Assembly: GCA_021298835.1 (NCBI GenBank)
Contig: JAJTHG010000010.1
Location: 62,001-126,000, forward strand
DNA from: Gemmatimonadota bacterium
Lineage (GTDB): Bacteria; Gemmatimonadota; Gemmatimonadetes; Gemmatimonadales; Gemmatimonadaceae
DNA length: 64,000 bases
Reading direction: 5' to 3'
Below are positions 43,931 to 52,520 of this stretch, one piece after another. The notes under the pieces were generated by a model that was given only the letters and a program-made list of their open reading frames with translations, ran no database searches and was not told the origin of the DNA. The translations under genes were made by a program, and so were the position numbers. The first letter of the stretch is position 1; each line of letters begins with the position of its first letter.

Positions 43931-43964
43931 GCCGCGGCCCGCTGATGGCCGCGGCCCGCTGATG
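43931..43964 (+). repeat. Tandem 17-bp duplication containing a start codon
   Basis: Two adjacent exact copies of a 17-base unit (43931-43947, 43948-43964), each ending in ATG. The second ATG (43962) opens the next gene; the first reads only MAAAR before a stop. It looks like a replication-slippage duplication that created a decoy start just upstream of the true one. Confidence 0.85.
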
Positions 43965-45329
43965 GCCGAGCCCGCGACCGCCGAGCGCGTCCGCGGCGGC
44001 CTCGTACTGCTCGTCGGTGACCCGCGCTGGTGGCCCGTGACCCACCCGGGGGCCTTCCGCAACCGGCTCCTCGACGAAGGCGGCGGGGACTCGCGCCCCC
44101 ACGTCGAGCTGGCGTGGCGGCTGCACGAACTCGGGGTGGCCGATCGGCTGGCGCGGGCCGACGGGGCACCGATGGCGCGATGCCGTGCCGTGGCGCGCGA
44201 CCTCGCCGCCGAAGCGTTCCTGGACCGAGAGGCGGCGCTGTGGGGGGTGGTGAGCTGGGGGCTCGCCCTTGGCATCGTGTCCGACGCGATGGTGGCCGGC
44301 GACGCTGCGGCGCTCGCCCGCCTGACGCACGGCCCCGAGGCTGCGGCGCGCGCCGCAGCACCCGCCCGCGCGACCGACACGCCGCGGCCCGCACGGACAG
44401 GGGCGATCGGCATGGCGGTGCCTGCCACGCCGGGGCCCATCCCACCTCCCAGGCGGCGCTGGAGCATCGGAACGCCCGGCACCCCGCGGAGCCCGCTCCC
44501 CAAGGGCCCACCGGTCGGTGCGGTGCTCGGATTGCTCGGGCTCATCGGCGGGCTCTTCGCGGTGGCGATCGGCGGGGCTCGCCTGCTGCGGCCGGCGCGC
44601 AACGCACGTCCGGCGTTCGAAACCCCGCCGCCGGTCGTCCCGCCGCCCGAGGCCGTCGCGCCGGCGCCAGTCGCCCCGCCACCGCCCGCCGTGCCACCGC
44701 CCGCCGTGCCGCCGGGCATGCGCGGCGACGTGCGCCTGCGCGACGGGCGACGCCTCAACGGCGTGATCGACCTCGTCACGGCCAGCGACGTCTTCCTGCA
44801 CGACCCATCCACCGGGCTGCCGATCGCGATGCCGCTCGCGTTCGTCAGCGAGGTCCGCACTGCGGACGGCCGGGTGGCCTGGGCGGCGCCGGGCGGCGGG
44901 AGTGCCGGCGGCAGCGATGCAGGCCGCCGCACGCCCCCGGCCGTCGCGCTGCGCGAGCGGGGCGTGGGCGGCACGTATCGGGTGACGGTGCGCAGCGCGA
45001 CGATCGACGGCGACCGCGACTGCCGTGACGCGTGGGGCGCGGTGGGGCGCGACCTCACCGAGACGATCGCACACGTACCGGGGGCCACGACCGCGACGCT
45101 GACCTCGCGCGCGCGGGTGACTCTGCGGATCGCCGCCGACGGCGCGTTCTCGGCCGGCCCGACCGACGGCGTGGACGGCCCGACCCGCTGGCGCTTCGCG
45201 ATGGCGGGCCGATTCGCCCCGGCGGGATTCGTGGCCACCACCGATCTGCGCACGGAGACGACGCTGCGGTGGCGCAAGGTCCGGCGCTGCTGGGTGCGCG
45301 CGGACCTTGCAGGCGTCCGGCGGCGTTGA
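43962..45329 (+). CDS. Unrecognised membrane protein, first of a paralogous pair
   Basis: 455 residues in four parts: an N-terminal helical domain (about 1-120; FRNRLLDEGGGDSRPHVELAWRLHELGV ... ALWGVVSWGLALGI), a Pro/Arg-rich cytoplasmic linker, one membrane helix (about 187-205; VGAVLGLLGLIGGLFAVAIGG), a second Pro-rich linker (PPPVVPPPEAVAPAPVAPPP) and an outer domain of about 220 residues with RLRDGRRLNGVIDLVT, RGVGGTYRVTVRSA, DCRDAW and a final RRCWVRADL. The N-terminal domain resembles effector-type helical domains often found beside kinases in multicellular-type bacteria. The following gene has the same plan. No function can be assigned. Confidence 0.6.
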   Translation: MAEPATAERVRGGLVLLVGDPRWWPVTHPGAFRNRLLDEGGGDSRPHVELAWRLHELGVADRLARADGAPMARCRAVARDLAAEAFLDREAALWGVVSWGLALGIVSDAMVAGDAAALARLTHGPEAAARAAAPARATDTPRPARTGAIGMAVPATPGPIPPPRRRWSIGTPGTPRSPLPKGPPVGAVLGLLGLIGGLFAVAIGGARLLRPARNARPAFETPPPVVPPPEAVAPAPVAPPPPAVPPPAVPPGMRGDVRLRDGRRLNGVIDLVTASDVFLHDPSTGLPIAMPLAFVSEVRTADGRVAWAAPGGGSAGGSDAGRRTPPAVALRERGVGGTYRVTVRSATIDGDRDCRDAWGAVGRDLTETIAHVPGATTATLTSRARVTLRIAADGAFSAGPTDGVDGPTRWRFAMAGRFAPAGFVATTDLRTETTLRWRKVRRCWVRADLAGVRRR

Positions 45330-45335
45330 CGGCAG

Positions 45336-46958
45336 ATGTCCGACGTCCGCTTCACCGTCCGCGATGGACTGCGGCAGCTGCTCGACGCCGATCCCGACGC
45401 CTGGCCCGGACCGACGCCGCTCGTCTTCCGCAGCCGCCTGCTGGACTACGTGGGCAGCGACGCGCGCCCGCTCGTCCTGTTGCTGGCCACGGCTGCCGAT
45501 GCGGGCGTGGTGGCGCGCCTCCGTGGAGCGTGCGCGGCGGGCACGCCGTGGACGCAGGCGCGGGGTCCGCTGGTGGTGTCGCTCACGGACGACCTGTTCC
45601 TGCGTCGCGAGATGGCGCAGTGGGCTGTCGAGACGTGGGCGTTCGGGCTCGGCCTCGCGGCGCTGGACGAGCTGACCCCGGGCGTGGCGCGCCCCGTCCC
45701 GCCCCCGGTACCACCGCTGGCGGTGCCACCGCCGGCGGTGGCACCGCCGGCGTCCACCGGTGCGCGCGCGCCGCGACCCGTGCCGCCGCCCCCGCGCGCA
45801 GCGGGATCGCCCTCGCCGCTGGCGCGGCCGTACGTGCCCCCCAACGCGCCGGCCGGATACCGTCCGCCGCGAGCGAACGTGGGCCCGCTGGGCACGCGGC
45901 CGACGGGCGGGGGGCTGCCGACGCGCGTGGTGCAGCGCGCCGTGATCGGCGTGGGCGTCTTCTGCGCCCTCGCGGTCGCGATCTTCGTGGTCGCGGGACC
46001 GCGCCGCGGCATCGGCACCGCGCCGGGACAGCCGGTACCGGCAGCCCCCGGCGCGACACGGGCGTCAGCGGCGGCCGACGCGTCACCCCCGCCAGCGCCG
46101 GCGATGCCGGGGCCCGGCGCAGCCGCGACGCCGCGCCCGAATGCCGCCGCCCTCGGCGTGCCCGTCATGCCGCCGGCGCTGCCGGGCGTGACATCCGGCG
46201 CGCTGCCGGCCACCGCCGCCGACTCGTCGCGCCTCGTGTACGTGCGACCGCCGCTGCGCGCCCCGGTGGCCCCCGAGCCGCCGGGTCGGGCGGCGGCACC
46301 TCCGGCAGAGCGGCCCGGGCTCGGTCTGCGGAACGTCGGCACCGGGTCGCTCGACCGGGTCGTCAAGCGCAACGGCGACGTGCTCGCCGGGCGCGTCGAG
46401 GTGGTGCGCACGGGCGACGTGCAGTTCTACGAAGCCGAGTCGCGGCTGCGGTACGCGATTCCCAAGCGCGAGATCCGCGAGATCATCACCGAGTTCGGGA
46501 CGCGCGTGCGCTTCGACGGCTCGGCGGGAGCGTCGCCGGCGGTCGTGGCGATGGGGCCGCTGGTCCGACGCGGCGTGGGTGGGACATACGACGTCAGCTA
46601 CCGGCTCGCGCGCGTCGAGGGATCGCCTGAGTGCCGCGGGCTGTGGCGCACGCCACCCGCGGACGACCGGCTGATCGTCGTGCACCTGCCGGGCGCGGAC
46701 ACTCTTTCACTGCGGGCCGACAACGGTGGCACCTTCAGCGCGGTGATCGACCCCGGGGCGAACTTCGCGACCTCGCTGCTGCCGCAGACCGAGGCGTCCG
46801 TCGGGTCGAGCGCGATCACGAGCCGCCTGAGCGGTCAGTTCACCGCCGACGGGTTCATTGGCGAGGTGAACATCATCGGATACCGGCGGCAGCCGACCGG
46901 CCGCGACATCAGCTGCTACTCGACGCTCACGGCGACCGGGCGCAGGCGCGCCGGCTGA
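45336..46958 (+). CDS. Unrecognised membrane protein, second of a paralogous pair
   Basis: 540 residues with the architecture of the gene before it: N-terminal helical domain (FRSRLLDYVGSDARPLVLLLATAADAGV ... MAQWAVETWAFGLGL), a long Pro-rich linker (about 125-195), one membrane helix (near 200-222; VIGVGVFCALAVAIFVVAG), another Pro/Ala-rich linker, and an outer domain with VKRNGDVLAGRVEVVRTGDVQFYE, RRGVGGTYDVSYRLARVEGSPECRGLW and a terminal cysteine (ISCYSTL). The two cysteines ([DE]CR..W and C-[WY]) are shared with the paralogue and could form a disulfide outside the membrane. It starts six bases after the first gene; products probably form a complex. Confidence 0.6.
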   Translation: MSDVRFTVRDGLRQLLDADPDAWPGPTPLVFRSRLLDYVGSDARPLVLLLATAADAGVVARLRGACAAGTPWTQARGPLVVSLTDDLFLRREMAQWAVETWAFGLGLAALDELTPGVARPVPPPVPPLAVPPPAVAPPASTGARAPRPVPPPPRAAGSPSPLARPYVPPNAPAGYRPPRANVGPLGTRPTGGGLPTRVVQRAVIGVGVFCALAVAIFVVAGPRRGIGTAPGQPVPAAPGATRASAAADASPPPAPAMPGPGAAATPRPNAAALGVPVMPPALPGVTSGALPATAADSSRLVYVRPPLRAPVAPEPPGRAAAPPAERPGLGLRNVGTGSLDRVVKRNGDVLAGRVEVVRTGDVQFYEAESRLRYAIPKREIREIITEFGTRVRFDGSAGASPAVVAMGPLVRRGVGGTYDVSYRLARVEGSPECRGLWRTPPADDRLIVVHLPGADTLSLRADNGGTFSAVIDPGANFATSLLPQTEASVGSSAITSRLSGQFTADGFIGEVNIIGYRRQPTGRDISCYSTLTATGRRRAG

Positions 46959-47008
46959 CCGAGCCGCGCGACCGAGCCGCGCGACCGAGCCGCGCGACCG
47001 AGCCGCGC
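46957..47008. repeat. Four-copy 13-bp tandem repeat
   Basis: Exact tandem copies of GACCGAGCCGCGC at 46957-46969, 46970-46982, 46983-46995 and 46996-47008, beginning within the stop codon of the second paralogue gene. The array lies between two convergent genes. The unit has no hairpin of its own and there are no spacers, so it is a simple minisatellite, likely variable in length between strains. Confidence 0.9.
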
Positions 47009-47065
47009 GGGGGTGCGCGTCCGGCGAGCCGCCCACCCCCGTGCGACATCCCGCTCGTCGTGCGC

Positions 47066-48316
47066 CTACCGCCGGGACCTGGTCGGCGCGGGGCGGAGGA
47101 CCATCTGCTTGTTCTCCCACGCGAGCGTCACGTTGGCCGCCTGCTCGAGCATCCTGATCGCGGCGGTCGGGTCGGACGCCGGGGCCTGCATCGAGACCGG
47201 GCGCGAGGCGATCGCGGGATCGGCGATCGTGATGACGAGTCCCCACCAGCGCCGCATCTCGGGGAGGGCGGCCTCGAGCGAGGTGGTCTCGATGTGCACG
47301 ACGCCATCGACCCAGCCGGTCAGCCGCGCGGCTTCGCCGGGGGTCGCCGGCCGCACCGCGTCGTCGGTGATGACGACGGCCTGGCCGGCCGCGACGGGGG
47401 TCGCGACGTCGCCCAAGCGGACGCTGACGCTCCCCTCGAGCACGCGCACGACCCCGACACCGTCGTTGTCGAAGCGGCGCACGGCGAAGCGCGTCCCGGT
47501 GGCGACGACGGCCGCGCGCCCGAGGCGCGCCTCGAAGGGCAACGTGCCGTTCGGCGCCACCGTGATCGTGGCCGCCCCCTCGATGAGCACCGCGCGCCAC
47601 TTGCTGTTGTAGCCGGGCGGCACCTTCACCAGACTGGCGGGCGCCAGCGATACCTCGCCCCCGTCGGACAGCTTGAGCGACCCCGACTGGCCCGGCTCGG
47701 TCTTCACGCTGGCCGCGTCGGGACTGTTGAGCGCGGCGGTGACGCGTGCCCCTTCACTCCCCTTGTCGAGCCACAGGACGGCAGCCGTCGCGAGGACCGC
47801 CACGCCCATCACCGCGCCACCGACCACCCAGCCGCTCCGCTTGTTGCCGAGTTCCTTCACGTGCGCCGCTGCGTGGTGCTTGGCCTCCTCGCGCCGCAAC
47901 GCCGCCGCGCCGGCGGCGTCCACCGCCTTCGGATGCAGCGCCTCCTGGACCTTGCGCCACGCGTCGTCCACGGACACCGGCTGGCGGGCGGCGTGCGGTT
48001 CGCGCCCCTGGGAGGCGGCCATGCGGTGCGCGGCATTGAGGCGCCGCCGCTCGCGGGCGGTCTCCTCATGGAGGGCGGCGACGAGCGCCGCGTTGAAGCC
48101 CTCGGGCGACTGCACCTTGTCGAGGTCGGCGTAGGCGTGGACGAACGCGTGCTCCACCGCGCGCGCCGCCGCTGCCGGGTCGTGCAGTTCCTGCTCGGCG
48201 GCCTGCTCGAGCGGGTCGTAGTCGGCCTTGAAGAGGTCGGCGAGCACGGTTTCGTCGCCGCGCTTGAGCGCATCGAACTGCTCCGGGGCGATCAGGGCGA
48301 GGGTACCGGTGGTCAT
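47066..48316 (-). CDS. Sigma-70-like region fused to a FecR-type transmembrane protein
   Basis: 416 residues. Residues about 10-95 (FDALKRGDETVLADLFKADYDPLEQAAEQELHDPAAAARAVEHAFVHAYADLDKVQSPEGFNAALVAALHEET) look like region 2 of an ECF sigma factor, without a visible region 4. A membrane helix lies near 175-195 (VVGGAVMGVAVLATAAVLWL), and the outer part carries the FecR motif SLKLSDGGEVSLAPASLVKV ... FEARLGRAAVVATGTRFAVRRF ... VRVLEGSVSVRL, followed by a short STN-like end. Normally ECF sigma and FecR are separate partners; here they are in one chain. ATG at 48316 has a GGAGGAT ribosome site just before it. No TonB receptor gene is adjacent. Confidence 0.72.
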   Translation of the reverse strand: MTTGTLALIAPEQFDALKRGDETVLADLFKADYDPLEQAAEQELHDPAAAARAVEHAFVHAYADLDKVQSPEGFNAALVAALHEETARERRRLNAAHRMAASQGREPHAARQPVSVDDAWRKVQEALHPKAVDAAGAAALRREEAKHHAAAHVKELGNKRSGWVVGGAVMGVAVLATAAVLWLDKGSEGARVTAALNSPDAASVKTEPGQSGSLKLSDGGEVSLAPASLVKVPPGYNSKWRAVLIEGAATITVAPNGTLPFEARLGRAAVVATGTRFAVRRFDNDGVGVVRVLEGSVSVRLGDVATPVAAGQAVVITDDAVRPATPGEAARLTGWVDGVVHIETTSLEAALPEMRRWWGLVITIADPAIASRPVSMQAPASDPTAAIRMLEQAANVTLAWENKQMVLRPAPTRSRR

Positions 48317-48501
48317 GACGATCCTCCGATGAGGGCACGGGTGGCGATCCCCCATGGTGGGCGCGGGGGGGCGCGGGCGAAACGGGGGAAGGGTGGTGGT
48401 GGAGTGCGGGTTTCCCCGATTTTCGCGGGTCCCGGACTGGCCGCGGCGCGGGCCGTCCTGCACGTTTGCCGGATCCCCAGCCCGGTACGGCCCCAGCCCG
48501 C

Positions 48502-48693
48502 ATGTCCACGCCTTCCGTTCGCCAGCACGCGCTCGGCGACAAGCCCCACGCGTTCGCCGGCAGCCGTACGGTGCGCGAGCGCTTCCTGCTGTCCCCCCTG
48601 ATCGACCACCGGTGGCCGCGGACGCAGTCCCTGCGCCGGCCCGACGCGAAGGTGCCGGCCTGCGGCAGGGCCTTGGCCGACGACGAGGCGTGA
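48502..48693 (+). CDS. Small protein of unknown function
   Basis: 63 residues, basic in its middle part: MSTPSVRQHALGDKPHAFAG, then RTVRERFLLSPLIDHRWPRTQSLRRPDAKVPACGR. No membrane segment, one cysteine. I recognise no family. Support for it as a real gene is its ATG and the GTGA overlap of its stop with the start of the esterase gene, the coupling pattern used throughout this window. The 185 bases upstream (48317-48501) hold nothing else I can identify. Confidence 0.45.
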   Translation: MSTPSVRQHALGDKPHAFAGSRTVRERFLLSPLIDHRWPRTQSLRRPDAKVPACGRALADDEA

Positions 48694-49580
48694 GGGCGTC
48701 GCGTGCGATCCTCGGGGGACTGGCCGTGGCGCTGACGGCGGAGGCGGGCGACGCGCAGCCGATGCCGTTCGGCGCGCTGACGGCGCGGCCGTATCCCGCG
48801 CCCGACGCCGAGGTGGCGTACGCGGGGCTGCCGGTACAGGTGGGCGACCTGTTCGTCCCGTCGGGCGGCGGGCCGCACCCGGTCGTGGTGCTGCTGCACG
48901 GAGGCTGCTGGCGGGCCGAGTACGACCGCATGTACCTGCGACACCTCGCGGGGGCACTGCGCGACGACGGCGTCGCGGTCTGGCTGCCGGAGTACCGGCG
49001 GCTGGGGGAGTCCGGCGGGGGCTGGCCCGGGACCTTCCGCGACGTCGGCGCGGCCGTGGACCACCTGCGCGTTCTCGCGCCGACGCACCGGCTCGACCTG
49101 CGGCGCGTGGCGGTCGCGGGGCACTCGGCCGGCGGCCACCTCGCCCTGTGGGTGGGGGCGCGGCAGACGCTGCTCCCCTCCGGCGACCTCGCGATGCCCG
49201 ACCCGCTCCCGGTGCGCGGGATCGTGGGGCTGGCGGCGATCACCGACCTCGCGACGTATGCCGCGCGCACGGGGTGCGGCGCGTCGGTGCCGTTGCTGCT
49301 GGGCGGCGCCCCGGCGGAGGTGCCCGCGCGGGTGGCGATGGCCTCGCCGGTGGCGCTGGGGGGGAGTGTGGTGCCGACGTGGCTCGTGACGGGGACGCGC
49401 GACCCGATCGTGCCGGCCGCGCAGGGCGACGCCCTCGTGGCCGCCCAGCCGCGCCGGGCAATCGCCGTGCGGCCGGTCGAGGGCGCGGGGCACTTCGAGC
49501 TGGTCGCACCGTGGACGACGGCGTGGCCGGTCGTGCGCCACGCCGTACGCGAGGCCCTCGGGCTGCCGGTCGCGCCGTGA
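48690..49580 (+). CDS. Exported alpha/beta-hydrolase (esterase/lipase type)
   Basis: 296 residues. A short signal-like N terminus (RASRAILGGLAVALTAEAGDAQ) is followed by an alpha/beta-hydrolase fold: VVVLLHGGCWRAEYD (oxyanion HGG), nucleophile VAGHSAGGHLAL, acid region LVTGTRDPIVP and histidine in VEGAGHFELVAP. This set is typical of the BD-FAE/acetyl-hydrolase-like esterases that act on small esters. GTG at 48690 overlaps the stop of the small gene before it. It should not be confused with the BchO accessory protein, whose sequence pattern differs. Confidence 0.8.
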   Translation: MRASRAILGGLAVALTAEAGDAQPMPFGALTARPYPAPDAEVAYAGLPVQVGDLFVPSGGGPHPVVVLLHGGCWRAEYDRMYLRHLAGALRDDGVAVWLPEYRRLGESGGGWPGTFRDVGAAVDHLRVLAPTHRLDLRRVAVAGHSAGGHLALWVGARQTLLPSGDLAMPDPLPVRGIVGLAAITDLATYAARTGCGASVPLLLGGAPAEVPARVAMASPVALGGSVVPTWLVTGTRDPIVPAAQGDALVAAQPRRAIAVRPVEGAGHFELVAPWTTAWPVVRHAVREALGLPVAP

Positions 49581-49650
49581 TCGCTCCCGCGCCGCTTGAA
49601 CCGCCCCGCAGCGCGGGGGATACTTCCCCCGGCCCTTCCCGCCCCGCGCC

Positions 49651-50643
49651 ATGACCCGTTTGCCCGACTCGATGGTCCCCGCGCCGCTCGCGGCCTCGCC
49701 GTGGTACGTCGCGGCGTACTGGGCGCTGGTCGTGCACGCGGTGTCGCAGGCGATCTCGGCGGTCGCGTTCGCGACGTTCCTCGTCGAGCCGTACCCGGCG
49801 TGGCTGAGCCGCCCGGAGTATCTGGGGCTGCTCAACTTCGGCCTGAAGTTCGGCGGCCAGATCACGGTCGTCCTCGGGGCCGTCGCGGGCTACGCGTTCG
49901 CGGTGCGCGTGCTCGGCGTGCGGGCGGCGACGCTCGCGTTCGTGGTGACGTTCGTGCTGTCGCTGCTGGCCGAGTTGTCGGGGACGCACTTCGGGGTCCC
50001 GTTCGGCGTGTACGGCTACTCCGATCGGCTCGGGTACAAGATCCTCGACCTCGTGCCGTTCAACATCCCGGCGTCGTGGTTCTACATGATCGTCGGCTGC
50101 CTGGCGATCTGCGCACGACTGCTGCCGGCGAAGGACGACGCGACGAGCCGGTGGTGGTGGGCCTTGGTGAGCGGGGCGTGCCTGACGGCGTGGGACGTGC
50201 TGCTCGACCCGGCGATGGTGAAGACGTACCACTGGATCTGGCGCGTCCCCGACCTGTCGGGGGCGCCGGCGTGGCAGCGGTTCATCGGCGAGCCGATCGT
50301 GTACGGGATGCCGATCACCAACTGGCTGGGCTGGCTGCTGACCGGCACGGTCGTGTCGCGGGCGGCGCTCGCGGTGGTGCCGCCGAGCGCGTGGGCGGCG
50401 GCGCTGCGACCATGGCGCTTCCCGCTGGTGCTCTACGGCGTCAACGGGTTGCTGCCGCTGGCGATCTGCCTGCGGCAGGACATGGCGTGGGCGGGGCTCG
50501 CCGGCGGAGCGGTGATGGGGCTGCCGCTGTGGTTCGCGTGGCGCGCCGTGCCGTTCGCCCCGCCGGGCGAGCCGGTGTCCCTGCCCGCCCCCGCGCATCG
50601 CGCGGTTCCGACGCTGGGCGGCATGGCGCCGGCCGGCGACTGA
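49651..50643 (+). CDS. cruF: CruF-type carotenoid 1',2'-hydratase (DUF422)
   Basis: 330 residues, about eight membrane helices. The family's acid-rich conserved segments are visible: LAELSGTHFGVPFGVYGYSDRLGYKILDLVPFNIPASWFYMIVG, TAWDVLLDPAMVKTYHWIW and FIGEPIVYGMPITNWLGWLLTG. CruF adds water to the 1',2' double bond of acyclic or monocyclic carotenoid ends, giving the 1'-hydroxyl that can then be modified. It sits in one strand with crtI two genes later. A Pro-rich tail of about 25 residues follows the last helix. Confidence 0.85.
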   Translation: MTRLPDSMVPAPLAASPWYVAAYWALVVHAVSQAISAVAFATFLVEPYPAWLSRPEYLGLLNFGLKFGGQITVVLGAVAGYAFAVRVLGVRAATLAFVVTFVLSLLAELSGTHFGVPFGVYGYSDRLGYKILDLVPFNIPASWFYMIVGCLAICARLLPAKDDATSRWWWALVSGACLTAWDVLLDPAMVKTYHWIWRVPDLSGAPAWQRFIGEPIVYGMPITNWLGWLLTGTVVSRAALAVVPPSAWAAALRPWRFPLVLYGVNGLLPLAICLRQDMAWAGLAGGAVMGLPLWFAWRAVPFAPPGEPVSLPAPAHRAVPTLGGMAPAGD

Positions 50644-50699
50644 CGGCGTCCCGGGACGATCCCGCCGACGCCGGCGCCCCCGCTCTCGAGCCGACCTCC

Positions 50700-50972
50700 G
50701 TGGACCTGCCGACCCTGCTCGCCTCCGACCTGATCCCGCTGGCCGCGCTGGGGGTGATCGCGCTCGAAGGGCTGGTGCTGCTCGCGCGACGCCGCCGGAC
50801 GGGCCGCGGGCCGGCGCCCCGGCTGGTGGTGAGTTTCCTCGCGAGTGGCGCGGCGCTCATGGCGGCGCTCTACTTCCACCGGCGGCCGGACGGCGTCGCG
50901 GGCTTCGGGCTCGCGATGACGGCGGCGCTCGCCCTCCATCTCTGGCATCTCGCCCGCCTGCCGCGGGCGTAG
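50700..50972 (+). CDS. Small three-helix membrane protein
   Basis: 90 residues, starting at GTG: VDLPTLLASDLIPLAALGVI, then ALEGLVLLARRRR, a second helix VVSFLASGAALMAALYFHRRP and a third VAGFGLAMTAALALHLWHLARLP. The frame is open back to the cruF stop but has only a CTG there, so GTG at 50700 is the first usual start. Its place between cruF and crtI suggests a helper in carotenoid synthesis. I do not recognise the family. Confidence 0.55.
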   Translation: MDLPTLLASDLIPLAALGVIALEGLVLLARRRRTGRGPAPRLVVSFLASGAALMAALYFHRRPDGVAGFGLAMTAALALHLWHLARLPRA

Positions 50973-50981
50973 GACATCGCG

Positions 50982-52517
50982 ATGCGCATCGTCGTCATCG
51001 GAAGCGGGTTCGGCGGCCTCGCCGCGGCCATCCGGCTGCAGGCGCAGGGGCACGACGTCACGATCGTCGAGAAGCTCGACAAGCCGGGCGGCCGCGCCTA
51101 CGTCTTCACGCGCGACGGCTTCACGTTCGACGGCGGCCCGACGATCGTCACCGTGCCGTGGATGCTCGACCAGCTCTTCGCCGCCTCCGGACGGGAGACG
51201 AAGGACTACGTGCAGCTGGTCAAGCTCGACCCGTTCTACAACATCCGGTTCGAGGACGGGTCGGTCTTCCACTACAACGACGATCGCGCGCAGCTCGAGC
51301 GGCAGATCCGCGAGTTCGACCCCGCCGACGTCGAGGGCTACCGCCGGTTCTCGGCGCACTCGCAGCAGGTGCTCGAGGCCGGGATGGCGCTGATCGACCA
51401 GCCGTTCCACACGATCTGGCCCACCCTGAAGGTCGTGCCGACGCTCGCGAAGCTGCGCGCCGACCGCTCGGTGGCGGGGACGGCCGAGCACTACCTGCGG
51501 GACCGGCGGCTGCGGCAGGTGTTCTCGTTCCACCCGCTGCTGGTGGGCGGCAACCCGTTCCGCGCCTCGGCGATGTACTCGCTCATCCACGCGCTCGAGC
51601 AGCGCTGGGGGGTGTGGTTCGCGATGGGGGGCACCGGGGCGCTGGTGCGCGGGCTCGTCCGCTGCTTCGAGGACATCGGCGGCACGCTGCGCACGAACGC
51701 CGAGGTGACCGGGATTCTGCTGGCGCCGGGCGGCGGGCGTGCGACCGGCGTGCGGCTGGCCGACGGCGACGTGCTCGCCGCCGACGCGGTGGTGTGCAAC
51801 GGCGACCTCGCGCAGGCCTACCGGACGCTGCTGCCGCCGAGCGCGCGGCCCAGCATGCCGGACGCCCGGCTCGAGCGGATGCGCCATTCGATGTCGCTGT
51901 TCGTGATCTACTTCGGCACGACGAAGCAGTACCCGGGGGTGGCACACCACGAGATCCTGCTCGGGCCGCGCTACCGCGAGCTGCTCGAGGACATCTTCGA
52001 GCGGAAGGTCCTCGCCGACGACTTCTCGCTCTACCTGCACCGTCCCACGGCAACGGATCCCTCGCTCGCGCCGCCGGGCCACGACTGCTGGTACGTGCTG
52101 TCGCCGGTGCCGCACCTCGGCAGCCGGACGATCGACTGGGAGCGCGCGGCCGAGCGCTACCGCGACCGCATCATGGGGTACCTGGAGGAGCGCTATCTCC
52201 CCGGGCTCTCGCAGCACGTCGTCAGCGAGCGGTTCATCGACCCGCGCTACTTCGAGCGGACGCTCAACAGCTACCTCGGGGCCGCCTTCGGTCCCGAGCC
52301 GACGCTGCTGCAGAGCGCCTACATGCGCCCGCACAGCTTCTCGGCCGACATCCCCAACCTGTACTTCTGCGGGGCGGGGCCGCATCCGGGGGCGGGCATC
52401 CCGGGGGTCGTGGCCAGCGGGAAGATCGTCGCCGACCTGATCGGCCGCGCCCCGGGCACGCCGCGGCGCGAACGGATGCACCACAGCGGCCCGGTGGCTG
52501 CCGCCGGCGCCGGCTGA
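50982..52517 (+). CDS. crtI: Phytoene desaturase (CrtI family)
   Basis: 511 residues. The FAD-binding start MRIVVIGSGFGGLAAAIRLQAQGHDVTIVEKLDKPGGRAYVF and the C-terminal signature LYFCGAGPHPGAGIPGVVASGKIVADLI define the CrtI-type desaturase/oxidase family. Inside are FTFDGGPTIVTVPWML and GGTGALVRGLVRCFEDIGG. CrtI removes hydrogens from phytoene stepwise to neurosporene or lycopene; a CrtD role is possible because CrtD belongs to the same family. No phytoene synthase (crtB) gene is visible in the window. It follows the small membrane protein by nine bases. Confidence 0.88.
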   Translation: MRIVVIGSGFGGLAAAIRLQAQGHDVTIVEKLDKPGGRAYVFTRDGFTFDGGPTIVTVPWMLDQLFAASGRETKDYVQLVKLDPFYNIRFEDGSVFHYNDDRAQLERQIREFDPADVEGYRRFSAHSQQVLEAGMALIDQPFHTIWPTLKVVPTLAKLRADRSVAGTAEHYLRDRRLRQVFSFHPLLVGGNPFRASAMYSLIHALEQRWGVWFAMGGTGALVRGLVRCFEDIGGTLRTNAEVTGILLAPGGGRATGVRLADGDVLAADAVVCNGDLAQAYRTLLPPSARPSMPDARLERMRHSMSLFVIYFGTTKQYPGVAHHEILLGPRYRELLEDIFERKVLADDFSLYLHRPTATDPSLAPPGHDCWYVLSPVPHLGSRTIDWERAAERYRDRIMGYLEERYLPGLSQHVVSERFIDPRYFERTLNSYLGAAFGPEPTLLQSAYMRPHSFSADIPNLYFCGAGPHPGAGIPGVVASGKIVADLIGRAPGTPRRERMHHSGPVAAAGAG

Positions 52518-52520
52518 CCG

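Noticed and set aside
46957-47008. Repeat array considered as CRISPR
   Set aside because: Units are 13 bases, directly adjacent, with no spacers and no cas genes.
48690-49580. Hydrolase considered as BchO (Mg-chelatase accessory)
   Set aside because: It has a signal-like N terminus and HGG/GHSAGG esterase motifs and does not follow bchD, unlike typical BchO.
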